64,000 bases of DNA from RGIG8775 sp045128735 (GTDB lineage: Bacteria; Bacillota; Clostridia; Oscillospirales; CAG-272), in contig JBGVRT010000052.1 of NCBI GenBank assembly GCA_045128735.1, positions 1 to 64,000 of the forward strand, in the 5' to 3' direction. The position numbers and the translations under genes were made by a program. Below the pieces are notes generated by a model, which did not search any database, was not told the origin of the DNA, and saw only the letters and a list, made by a program, of their open reading frames with translations. This document shows, piece after piece, positions 43,469 through 51,529 of this stretch; the stretch's first letter is position 1; each line of letters begins with the position of its first letter.

Positions 43469-44176
43469 ATGAGATTTGACATAATGACACTTTTTCCCGA
43501 GCTTGTTGACCGAGTTTTGGGGGAGAGCATAATCGGGCGCGCGCAGAAAAGCGGCGCGATAAGTGTAACAAGCCACAACATACGCGACTACACGGAGGAT
43601 AAACACCGCCGAGTGGACGATACACCTTACGGCGGCGGCAAAGGGATGCTGATGATGGCACCTCCCATATACAATTGCTATTCGGCTGTCCTTGAAAAAA
43701 ATAAGGATATGGGCGAAAATATAAAGCGCAGAGTGGTATATATGTCACCGCAGGGGAAAATACTTAATCACGAAAAGGCACTTGAGCTTTCGCAATACGA
43801 CAATCTTGTTATACTTTGCGGTCATTACGAGGGGGTAGATTACAGGGTTATCGACGAAATTGTTGACGAGGAAATATCTATAGGAGATTTCGTACTTACG
43901 GGCGGGGAAATTCCCGCTTGCATCCTCGTTGATGCTGTAGCTCGCCTTGTTGACGGCGTCCTTGCCGATAAGGAGTGCTTTGAAAAGGAGAGTATTTCGG
44001 GGGGACTTCTTGAATATCCTCAGTACACAAGACCCTATGAGTTTCACGGAATGAAGGTACCCGAAGTGCTTATTTCGGGACACCACGAAAACATAGAAAA
44101 ATGGAGAAACGAGCAGTCGCTTGAGCTTACAAGAAAAAAACGCCCCGACTTGCTCGACGGAGGAAATAAAGATTGA
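43469..44176 (+). CDS. trmD: tRNA (guanine(37)-N1)-methyltransferase
   Basis: A 235-residue knotted methyltransferase that modifies G37 and prevents frameshifting. It begins MRFDIMTLFPELVD and has DDTPYGGGKGMLMMAPPI, ILCGHYEGVDYRVID and SIGDFVLTGGEIPA, all of the active-site knot. The stop overlaps the TTG start of the next gene. Confidence 0.97.
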   Translation: MRFDIMTLFPELVDRVLGESIIGRAQKSGAISVTSHNIRDYTEDKHRRVDDTPYGGGKGMLMMAPPIYNCYSAVLEKNKDMGENIKRRVVYMSPQGKILNHEKALELSQYDNLVILCGHYEGVDYRVIDEIVDEEISIGDFVLTGGEIPACILVDAVARLVDGVLADKECFEKESISGGLLEYPQYTRPYEFHGMKVPEVLISGHHENIEKWRNEQSLELTRKKRPDLLDGGNKD

Positions 44177-45540
44177 AAAAGCTTCTTGCAGAAGCGAAAA
44201 ACAAACTTGGAATCTCAAATATAAATATTGACTGCGCCGTAAAAAGAGGACTCGTGCCTGCTGTTTGCGGCGCTTTTCTTGGCGCAATTTTGGGTAATTT
44301 TTTACCTGGAATTTCGGCGGTTGTCTTGCTTTGTATTGCTGCAAGCGCGATTTTGAGTGCACCGAGAACAGGAATAGTAGCTTGCTTTGCGCTCGTTTCG
44401 CTGTCGGGATTTTTACCGCATCCGTCGGTTTTCATCTTTGCCGTAGTGATTCTTTTGATTTTACGAACCATATTTTGCAATGGGAAATATATTCCGTGCC
44501 TACTTGATTTGTTCGTGCTGTGCTATGGAGTTTTGCTTGTTCTGTCGGGAGTTTTCGGGGCGGATAGCTCGTCACTTTTTGGGGCGATACTCTATGCCGT
44601 CTTCCTTGGGGGATATTTTCTCTTCTCATTTGTGGCAAAAAAAGAGGACAGCCAACGCGCCGTGAATGCCTTGATATTTTCGGCTGTGCTTGCGGCACTT
44701 GTGGGAGTGTGGCAGATGTTCAAGGGCGGATTTGAAAGCGGTTGGCTTGATTCAACAGCTTTTTCGGGGATAAAGGTGAGGATATTTGCTACCTTTGATA
44801 ATCCCAACGTTTACGCAACTTACTTGCTTTTGGTAATTCCGTTTGTGCTTGAAAGGGCAATTTCGCATAAAAAAACTACAAAAAGAATTGTGTATTTTGC
44901 CATTCTCGCACTTTTTACTCTGTGTATGCTACAGACGTGGAGCCGCGGCGCGTGGCTCGGACTTTTGCTTGAAATTTTCGTATTTCTGCTTTTGAGTGCT
45001 CCGAGACTTCTGAAGCACACCGTTTTGGGACTGCCTGCTGCGAGTGTGGGCGCAATTCTGTTTTTCCCGCAGGTTATCGACCGCTTCAAAAGCATAGGTG
45101 ACCTTTCGGACACCTCGGTTTCGTACAGAATTTCGGCGTGGAAGGGAATAGCCAAAATGATTTCAGCCAACCGATTTTTGGGTGTAGGATTTGGTGAACC
45201 GTCGTTTTTGGCTGTCTATCCATTGTTTGCCTATTCGGGGGCGACCGCTGTAAAACACAGTCATAGCCTTTACCTTCAGATACTCGTTGAGACAGGGGCA
45301 TTGGGGCTTGTGCTTTTTCTTGGTGCAATGGTTGTTCTTGCAAAGGATTGTCTGAAATCTGTTTTCGCGCGGCGGCAGAATTGCGGAATTATTGCGGCGG
45401 GATTGTCGGCTGTTGTCGGTAGTCTATTTATGGGGATTACCGACCATATCTGGTATAATTCACGCGTTTTTATGTGCTTTTGGCTTGTTGTGGCGTTGAC
45501 GAATTTTGAAATACGAAAGGAGAGAGCTTTTGAAAATTAA
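44173..45540 (+). CDS. O-antigen ligase/polymerase-like membrane protein
   Basis: A 455-residue multipass protein of about ten to twelve helices. The large outside loop before the last helices has HSHSLYLQILVETGALGL, the Wzy/WaaL motif, and an Arg-rich QTWSRGAWLGL segment, both typical of O-antigen ligase family proteins. In Gram-positives these polymerise or attach surface polysaccharides. It begins with TTG overlapping the trmD stop, with GGAGG ten bases before. It is followed by two DUF4330-like genes with overlapping ends, suggesting a coupled unit. Confidence 0.8.
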   Translation: MKKLLAEAKNKLGISNINIDCAVKRGLVPAVCGAFLGAILGNFLPGISAVVLLCIAASAILSAPRTGIVACFALVSLSGFLPHPSVFIFAVVILLILRTIFCNGKYIPCLLDLFVLCYGVLLVLSGVFGADSSSLFGAILYAVFLGGYFLFSFVAKKEDSQRAVNALIFSAVLAALVGVWQMFKGGFESGWLDSTAFSGIKVRIFATFDNPNVYATYLLLVIPFVLERAISHKKTTKRIVYFAILALFTLCMLQTWSRGAWLGLLLEIFVFLLLSAPRLLKHTVLGLPAASVGAILFFPQVIDRFKSIGDLSDTSVSYRISAWKGIAKMISANRFLGVGFGEPSFLAVYPLFAYSGATAVKHSHSLYLQILVETGALGLVLFLGAMVVLAKDCLKSVFARRQNCGIIAAGLSAVVGSLFMGITDHIWYNSRVFMCFWLVVALTNFEIRKERAFEN

Positions 45541-45997
45541 AAGGCTTGTGCTTTGCGCCGCTGTATTTTTGGTTCTGCTTGCCGCCGTAGCTTTGGTTTG
45601 GACGCTAAGGCAAAAGGACAATACAGAAAGCGTTGAGCTTGAATATCGGGTCGTTTTTGAAAACGTAGATTCTGAATTTGCCGACAAAATAAAGGTGGGC
45701 GACGGCGTTGTTAACTCTCGTTCGCAGAGTCTTTTAGGGTATGTGACCGAGGTGGACGTCTCGGAAAATTATTACGTTTATGAGCTTGATTCGGACCGCG
45801 TAATCAAAAGGGAATATCCCGATAAATATAATCTCGCGGTGAAGATAACCGCCGATGCCGAATACATCAAAGGTGTCGGTTGCAGTATAAGCGGTATAAG
45901 AATAGCCGTCGGTGTGCCGCTTGAACTTCGTTCCCCGAGCTTTGTAGGGCAGGCGTACTGCACCGATATTGAATGGAGAGAAAAGGCAGATGAGTAA
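45530..45997 (+). CDS. DUF4330-like single-pass membrane protein, copy 1
   Basis: About 155 residues. One N-terminal helix (about 6-25) is followed by an outside beta-rich domain: EYRVVFENVDSEFADKIKVGD then SLLGYVTEVDV. This is the DUF4330 pattern; the function is unknown. The start is TTG at 45530 with AAGGAG before it, overlapping the ligase-like gene by 11 bp. A TTG at 45506 has no ribosome-binding site. Confidence 0.65.
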   Translation: MKIKRLVLCAAVFLVLLAAVALVWTLRQKDNTESVELEYRVVFENVDSEFADKIKVGDGVVNSRSQSLLGYVTEVDVSENYYVYELDSDRVIKREYPDKYNLAVKITADAEYIKGVGCSISGIRIAVGVPLELRSPSFVGQAYCTDIEWREKADE

Positions 45998-46454
45998 AAG
46001 AAGATACGCTTTGGGCGCTTTTATAATTTTTTTCGTTGCCTTTTGCATCGTTACAACAGTGCTGAAAAGCCACGGCTTTGGTGTTGCGGGAGAGGAGTCG
46101 CTCGATGAATATATAATTAGCTTTACCGTAACCGATATTTCGGCAAATTCAGAAAAATATTTTGTTCAGGGCGACACGGTTACCTCGGGTGGCTTGGCGC
46201 TTGGTACGCTGTACCAAGCCGTCAGAGTATCGCCTACGAATGTTTACGCAACAAACGCCGGCATATCCGTGGCAGTTTCTTATCCCGAAAACACGCGTGT
46301 AGACTTGCGCGGAACTATTCTGTCTCACGGTAAAAATGACGGTGGCGGATATATGCTGGGAGGATACAGACATATCGCCCCGGGGGAAGCTTTCTTCGTA
46401 TCAACAGAGCATATTGACGTTCTTATTAAAGTGACTGAAATAGTCAAAAAATAG
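45990..46454 (+). CDS. DUF4330-like single-pass membrane protein, copy 2
   Basis: About 154 residues with the same layout as the preceding protein: a short basic N-terminus, one helix (about 9-27) and an outside domain with FTVTDISANSEKYFVQGD. The two are probably paralogues forming a pair. The ATG at 45990 overlaps the previous stop by 8 bp. Confidence 0.65.
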   Translation: MSKRRYALGAFIIFFVAFCIVTTVLKSHGFGVAGEESLDEYIISFTVTDISANSEKYFVQGDTVTSGGLALGTLYQAVRVSPTNVYATNAGISVAVSYPENTRVDLRGTILSHGKNDGGGYMLGGYRHIAPGEAFFVSTEHIDVLIKVTEIVKK

Positions 46455-46540
46455 CAGTTTTAACGGCGATTTGTCAAAAATGTCAAAAACACGGCGAGTT
46501 TATACTGCAAAATTCATAAAAAAACACCGATGAAATCCTA

Positions 46541-46569
46541 TTGATTTTAAGAGATTTTTTTGATATACT
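46541..46569 (+). promoter_or_regulatory. SigA promoter of the HPr gene
   Basis: TTGATT (46541-46546), 17 bp, TATACT (46564-46569), about 75 bp before the HPr ATG. Confidence 0.7.
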
Positions 46570-46643
46570 ATTAAAGGGTATGTATGTTGTCTGCATTGCC
46601 TATATAAAACGTGAGGATTTTAGATGAAAGGATTTGCACAAGT

Positions 46644-46907
46644 ATGTTGACGAGAGATGTGACAATTACAAATAGTATTGGATTGCACGCGAGACCTGCT
46701 ACGTTTTTTATTCAGAAAGCAAATTCCTATAAGAGTTCTATATGGGTGGAGAAGGACGACCGCAGAGTTAACGCGAAGAGCCTGCTTGGAGTTCTTTCAC
46801 TTGGAATTGCAAAGGGAATGACGGTTACTCTTATTGCCGACGGTCAGGACGAGGACAATGCACTCGACGGACTTTCGGATCTTATTGATACGGGTTTTGC
46901 CGATTAA
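46644..46907 (+). CDS. ptsH: Phosphocarrier protein HPr
   Basis: An 87-residue HPr. His15 in IGLHARPA accepts phosphate from enzyme I. Ser46 in NAKSLLGVLSLGI is the HPr-kinase site for carbon catabolite control in Firmicutes, so this is HPr rather than Crh. ptsI is not adjacent. The start at 46644 puts both residues at the canonical numbers, and an upstream in-frame extension is rejected for that reason. Confidence 0.93.
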   Translation: MLTRDVTITNSIGLHARPATFFIQKANSYKSSIWVEKDDRRVNAKSLLGVLSLGIAKGMTVTLIADGQDEDNALDGLSDLIDTGFAD

Positions 46908-46936
46908 AAAGTAGCTTGGACGGATTTCCGTCGTCG

Positions 46937-46962
46937 ACTGCGGGGATTCCCCGCAGTTTTTT
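46937..46962 (+). terminator. Terminator of the HPr gene
   Basis: A 9-bp GC-rich stem, ACTGCGGGG with its complement (46937-46945 / 46949-46957) and loop ATT, followed by a T-run. Confidence 0.92.
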
Positions 46963-46987
46963 GTTATTTTGATTTTGGAGGTGCGCA

Positions 46988-48838
46988 ATGGCGGGAAACG
47001 CGGAAAAAATAAAAGCCTTGCTTGAAAAAGCCAATACGCTGCCTCTTTGTCCCGGTGTGTATATAATGAAAAACGCGGCGGGAAAGGTAATTTACGTCGG
47101 CAAATCGCGCAAGCTGAAAAACAGAGTCTCACAGTATTTTCAGAACAGCGCAAAGAACGTAAAGACATCAAGAATGGTCTCATCGGTGGATAATTTCGAC
47201 TATATCGTCTGCACTACCGAGATTGAGGCTCTTACCCTTGAAAATACTCTTATTAAGCAGTACTCTCCAAAATATAACATAAAGCTTAAGGATGCCAAGG
47301 CATATCCTTATATAAAAATCACAAACGAGGAATATCCGAGAGTTCTTTTTACCAGAACACGCGCCAACGATAAGGCAAAATATTTCGGTCCGTACAGCGG
47401 AACGGCTACGGTGTTTTCTGTGCTTTCGCTTTTGTATAAGAGCTTGGGAATTCCGTCCTGTAAACGCAGATTTCCACGCGATATAGGCAAGGAGCGCCCC
47501 TGTATCTACAGACAGATGAAGCAATGCTGCGGCGTTTGTGCAGGCGACGTAACCAAAGAAGAATATAACGATATTATTCGTTCGGCAAGCGATATACTTC
47601 GCGGTAACACCGCTAAGGCGAGACGCACCATAGAAGAAGATATGATGCGCTACGCTGAGCAGGAAAATTTTGAGGCGGCAATAAGGTGCAGGAACACCCT
47701 TTCGGCCCTTGAAAAGCTGACTGAAAAGCAGAAGGTGGTTTCTTCAGCACACTCAAATCACGACGTTGTGGGCATTTACAGAGGTGAGCTTTGCACCGCA
47801 ATATCAATGCTCAACGTGCGCGGAGGCGTGCTTATAAATAAATCTGACTACGTTTTCGGAAATGACCGTGTTATTGATGATAGCAGCTTGGGCAGCTTTT
47901 TGTGCGATTACTACCGTGGGAAAGACGATATTCCGCGCGAAATACTCCTTTCCTTTGAAATGGAGCGCGAGGAAGCAGAGCTTGTTGAGGAATATCTCAG
48001 GCTTCTTTCTTCGGCGCAGGTAGAGGTGAGAGTTCCCGAACGCGGCGACAAAAAAGCGCTTGTCGGTATAGCGGTAAACAATGCCGAGCAAGCGGCACTT
48101 CAGTACGTATCTGATGCCGAAAAATCCGACACGGTTCTCGTCTCGCTTGCCGAAACGCTTGGTCTTGAGGTGCTTCCGTCAAGAATTGAGGCGTATGATA
48201 TATCAAACCTCGGCTCAGAGCACAAAACCGCAGGAATGATAGTCTGTGAGGACGGAAAGCTGAAAAAGAGCGACTACAGAAGCTTCACAATAAAGAGCGT
48301 TGAGGGAACAGACGACTATGCTTCTATGCGCGAGGCGTTGCGCCGAAGATTTAACCATATCGACGACGAAAGCGGCTCGTTTTCCAATATTCCCGACCTA
48401 GTACTGCTTGACGGCGGACACACTCACGTTTCCTGCGTGAGAGACACACTTTCAGAGATGGGAATAGAGGTTCCCGTATTCGGTATGGTCAAGGATGAAT
48501 ATCACAAAACACGCGCCCTTTGCGATGAGAAAAACGAAATAAGCATAGCGGGCGATAAAGAGCTTTTTGTGTTCATATATAAAATACAAGAGGAGATACA
48601 CCGATTCACAGTGTCAAAAATGACTGCCGCTAAGCTTAAGACCCTCAAGACCTCATCACTTGAAAAGATAAAGGGAATTGGCGAGAAAAAAGCGCGGGCA
48701 ATACTCTTGAAATTCGGTACGCTTGACGCGGTAAAAAAGGCGACTACGCAAGAGCTTGCAGAGGTTAAGGGTGTCAGCGCAAGCGACGCGCAAAGGGTTT
48801 ACGACTATTTTCACAGCTCGGAAGGAGACAGAAAATGA
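46988..48838 (+). CDS. uvrC: Excinuclease ABC subunit C
   Basis: A 616-residue nuclease of nucleotide excision repair. The GIY-YIG domain is at the N-terminus (GVYIMKNAAGKVIYVGKSRKL), the UVR region is in the middle, the RNase H-like domain has YDISNL and LDGGHTHV, and the C-terminus has helix-hairpin-helix motifs KIKGIGEKKARAIL. Length and order are normal. Its stop overlaps rsmD by 4 bp. Confidence 0.96.
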   Translation: MAGNAEKIKALLEKANTLPLCPGVYIMKNAAGKVIYVGKSRKLKNRVSQYFQNSAKNVKTSRMVSSVDNFDYIVCTTEIEALTLENTLIKQYSPKYNIKLKDAKAYPYIKITNEEYPRVLFTRTRANDKAKYFGPYSGTATVFSVLSLLYKSLGIPSCKRRFPRDIGKERPCIYRQMKQCCGVCAGDVTKEEYNDIIRSASDILRGNTAKARRTIEEDMMRYAEQENFEAAIRCRNTLSALEKLTEKQKVVSSAHSNHDVVGIYRGELCTAISMLNVRGGVLINKSDYVFGNDRVIDDSSLGSFLCDYYRGKDDIPREILLSFEMEREEAELVEEYLRLLSSAQVEVRVPERGDKKALVGIAVNNAEQAALQYVSDAEKSDTVLVSLAETLGLEVLPSRIEAYDISNLGSEHKTAGMIVCEDGKLKKSDYRSFTIKSVEGTDDYASMREALRRRFNHIDDESGSFSNIPDLVLLDGGHTHVSCVRDTLSEMGIEVPVFGMVKDEYHKTRALCDEKNEISIAGDKELFVFIYKIQEEIHRFTVSKMTAAKLKTLKTSSLEKIKGIGEKKARAILLKFGTLDAVKKATTQELAEVKGVSASDAQRVYDYFHSSEGDRK

Positions 48839-49395
48839 GAATAATAACGGGAAGCGCAAAGGGAGTTAAGCTGCTTACACTTGAGGGGCTTGAAACCCGC
48901 CCAACCGCAGAACGGACAAAGGAAGCAGTATTTTCTATGCTTCAATTCGATATAGAAGGCAGAAAAGTGCTCGACCTTTTTGCCGGCTCCGGACAAATGT
49001 CGCTTGAAGCACTCAGCCGCGGTGCAGAGTCGGCGGTTATGCTTGACAGGTCAAAAGAAGCGGTAAATATTATAAACAAAAACGTCGAAAAGACCCGTCT
49101 TTCAGATAAATGCAAGGTCTTTTGCAGTGATTGCTTTGATTATCTCAAACGCAATAAAGGCGACAAATTCGATTTGGTTTTCATTGACCCACCGTATGCC
49201 TTGAAATTAGTGGAAAGCTCACTAAAGGCGTTGCTTGACAGCAACGCCCTTAAGCCCACATCAATAATAGTATGTGAAAGCGGCGAAGCAGAAGTCTTTG
49301 CCGAAAACAGCCCCCTTAAGGATAAATTCGAAACTGTAAAAAGCGGAAAATACGGCGTGGCGTACGTCAATATATTTACGCCGAAGGAGGTATAA
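48835..49395 (+). CDS. rsmD: 16S rRNA (guanine(966)-N2)-methyltransferase
   Basis: A 186-residue Rossmann-fold methyltransferase. The SAM site is VLDLFAGSGQMSLEALSRGA and the catalytic motif is FIDPPYAL. The N-terminal RIITGSAKG and RPTAERTKEAVFSM are typical of RsmD. It lies between uvrC (ATGA overlap) and coaD (1-bp gap), the latter a common pairing. Confidence 0.95.
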   Translation: MRIITGSAKGVKLLTLEGLETRPTAERTKEAVFSMLQFDIEGRKVLDLFAGSGQMSLEALSRGAESAVMLDRSKEAVNIINKNVEKTRLSDKCKVFCSDCFDYLKRNKGDKFDLVFIDPPYALKLVESSLKALLDSNALKPTSIIVCESGEAEVFAENSPLKDKFETVKSGKYGVAYVNIFTPKEV

Positions 49396-49396
49396 T

Positions 49397-49891
49397 ATGA
49401 GTCTTGCCATCGTTCCCGGAAGCTTTGACCCTATTACCGTAGGTCACGTTGACGTGATAGAACGCGCGTCAAAAATCTTCGATACCGTAGTCGTTATGGT
49501 AATGGTGAACAGAGAAAAAGAGTATATGTTTACCATAGACCAAAGAACCCAGCTTGCCAAGTTGTCCTGTGATCACCTTCCAAATGTAAAGGTGCTTTAC
49601 AGTGAGGGAATGCTTATAGACGCGGTAAACGAGTTGGGCGCAAACGTCATAGTAAAGGGCGTGCGCACAATTAAGGATTTCAAATACGAGCAGGTGCAGG
49701 CGTATTGGAATAAGGAACATAACCCCAAAGCAGAAACGATGTACATCCCAAGCGACCCTGCGCTTAAGCGGGTAAGCTCCACAATGGTGCGCAAGCTTAT
49801 TGAGGAGGATAAGCCCCTTGAGGGCGTGCTTATGCCCACGGTAATAAGAAAATTAAAGGCAGACGGCAGAATTGAAAGAGATAAACAGTGA
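49397..49891 (+). CDS. coaD: Phosphopantetheine adenylyltransferase
   Basis: A 164-residue enzyme of coenzyme A synthesis, making dephospho-CoA from phosphopantetheine and ATP. The nucleotide-binding PGSFDPITVGH contains the TxGH-type His17. The C-terminal VSSTMVRKLI is the usual ISSTxVR motif. Normal length. A terminator follows. Confidence 0.96.
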   Translation: MSLAIVPGSFDPITVGHVDVIERASKIFDTVVVMVMVNREKEYMFTIDQRTQLAKLSCDHLPNVKVLYSEGMLIDAVNELGANVIVKGVRTIKDFKYEQVQAYWNKEHNPKAETMYIPSDPALKRVSSTMVRKLIEEDKPLEGVLMPTVIRKLKADGRIERDKQ

Positions 49892-49896
49892 ATTTG

Positions 49897-49927
49897 AAAG
49901 AGAGTGTTAACGCACTCTCTTTATTTT
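49897..49927 (+). terminator. Terminator of uvrC-rsmD-coaD
   Basis: A 10-bp stem, AAAGAGAGTG with its complement (49897-49906 / 49913-49922) and loop TTAACG, followed by ATTTTG. Confidence 0.85.
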
Positions 49928-49957
49928 GTCATAAATGAACAAGCCCTCTCATATAGT
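49928..49957 (+). promoter_or_regulatory. Candidate SigE-type promoter of spoIVA
   Basis: GTCATAAAT (49928-49936) and CATATAGT (49950-49957) with a 13-bp spacer resemble the mother-cell SigE consensus (-35 ATA-type, -10 CATACANT). spoIVA is SigE-controlled in studied sporulators. No SigA promoter is visible here. Confidence 0.6.
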
Positions 49958-49986
49958 TTAATGAAAATAAATCGGGAGGAATATTT

Positions 49987-51465
49987 ATGGCGGAACATTC
50001 AATTTATAAGGACATAGCAGAAAGAACGGGCGGTGACGTTTATATCGGTGTTGTTGGACCTGTGCGGACGGGAAAATCCACATTTATAAAGCGTTTTATG
50101 GAAGAAATGGTGCTTCCCAATATTGAGGATGCCAACACACGTGAGAGAGCGAAGGATGAAATGCCCCAGAGCGCGGCAGGAAAAACCGTTATGACCACAG
50201 AGCCCAAATTTATCCCCGATAACGCGGTAAGCATTGGCTTTGGTGACGGTACCAGAGTCAGGGCAAAGCTTATTGACTGCGTTGGATATATTGTTGAGGG
50301 GGCAATGGGGGCAATAGAAAACGGCGAGCCGAGGATGGTGAGAACGCCGTGGCGAGACGAGCCTATGCCTTTTGTAGAGGCGGCGGAAATGGGCACGAAA
50401 AAGGTTATAGAGGAGCATTCCACTATAGGTATGTTGGTTACCACAGACGGAAGTGTTGGCGAGATACCGCGTGAAAATTACGTTGAAGCGGAGCAGAGAA
50501 TAGTAGGTGAGCTGAAGGCGCTTGGTAAGCCCTTTGCAATTGTGCTGAACTCCGCGTCTCCGTCCAACGAAAAGTCGGTGGCGCTTGCCTATGAGCTTGA
50601 AGAAAAATATCAAGCTCCTGTGGCACTTGTAAACTGCCTCGAGCTTGATGCGGAGGATATTAAACACATTATTGCCCTTGTGCTGAATGAATTTCCAATG
50701 GCTGAGATGAAGGTGAAAACTCCCTCGTGGCTTGAAGCGGTCGGACATGACCACAGAATAAAGCAATCGATTATTGAAAGTCTGCGTAAATGCGCGTCAA
50801 GTATAAAAAAAGTCGGCGATGTTGAAGATGCACTTAAGCTTCTTGAGGAAAACGAATATATTATGAGCCTTAAAGCGGACGACGTTGATATGGGAACGGG
50901 AAAGCTGCGTGTTGCACTTGAGCTTGAGCCGAGCCTGTTTTACGAGGTAATAAGCGAAATGACGGGAATGGAGATAGATGACGACAGTAAGCTGATCTCC
51001 ACACTTAGCGAGCTTGCCGCCCTTCGTTCAAAATTTGAGAGGGTTTCGGAGGCACTTGCAGAGGTAGAGGAAAAGGGCTACGGAATAGTAATGCCCGACG
51101 TGGATGAGCTTCGCCTTGAAGAGCCCGAGATAATTAAGCAGGCAGGAGGCTACGGCGTAAGACTTAGGGCGGCGGCGCAGTCGATTCATATGATAAGAGC
51201 CAACATAGAAACCGAGATAAATCCTATAGTAGGAAGCGAACAGCAATCCGAGGAGCTTATAAAATACGTGCTTCACGAATTTGAGGAGGACCCCAAGCGC
51301 ATCTGGGAGTCCAATATGTTCGGAAAGAGTCTCTACGCCCTTATGAACGAGGGGCTTCACACCAAGCTTTCAAATATTCCCGAGGAATCGCGCGCCAAGC
51401 TTTCCGAGACCCTTGAAAGAATTATAAACGAGGGAAGCGGCGGACTGATTTGCATCATTCTTTAA
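49987..51465 (+). CDS. spoIVA: Stage IV sporulation protein A (spore coat morphogenetic ATPase)
   Basis: A 492-residue ATPase that polymerises around the forespore as the base layer of the coat. Walker A is GPVRTGKST (24-32), then the Sw-type DCVGYIVEGA, and the C-terminus ends GGLICIIL, the conserved membrane-localising tail. Nearly full-length similarity marks the organism as an endospore former. A strong GGGAGG ribosome-binding site precedes it. Confidence 0.97.
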   Translation: MAEHSIYKDIAERTGGDVYIGVVGPVRTGKSTFIKRFMEEMVLPNIEDANTRERAKDEMPQSAAGKTVMTTEPKFIPDNAVSIGFGDGTRVRAKLIDCVGYIVEGAMGAIENGEPRMVRTPWRDEPMPFVEAAEMGTKKVIEEHSTIGMLVTTDGSVGEIPRENYVEAEQRIVGELKALGKPFAIVLNSASPSNEKSVALAYELEEKYQAPVALVNCLELDAEDIKHIIALVLNEFPMAEMKVKTPSWLEAVGHDHRIKQSIIESLRKCASSIKKVGDVEDALKLLEENEYIMSLKADDVDMGTGKLRVALELEPSLFYEVISEMTGMEIDDDSKLISTLSELAALRSKFERVSEALAEVEEKGYGIVMPDVDELRLEEPEIIKQAGGYGVRLRAAAQSIHMIRANIETEINPIVGSEQQSEELIKYVLHEFEEDPKRIWESNMFGKSLYALMNEGLHTKLSNIPEESRAKLSETLERIINEGSGGLICIIL

Positions 51466-51501
51466 GGAAATACACATCTTTTAATGCCGTTACACAACGC
51501 A

Positions 51502-51526
51502 AAAAGGGGCTGATTCAGCCCCTTTT
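51502..51526. terminator. Bidirectional terminator between spoIVA and the lyase-like gene
   Basis: An 11-bp stem, AAAAGGGGCTG with its complement (51502-51512 / 51516-51526) and loop ATT, with A/T tracts on both sides. Confidence 0.85.
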
Positions 51527-51529
51527 GAT

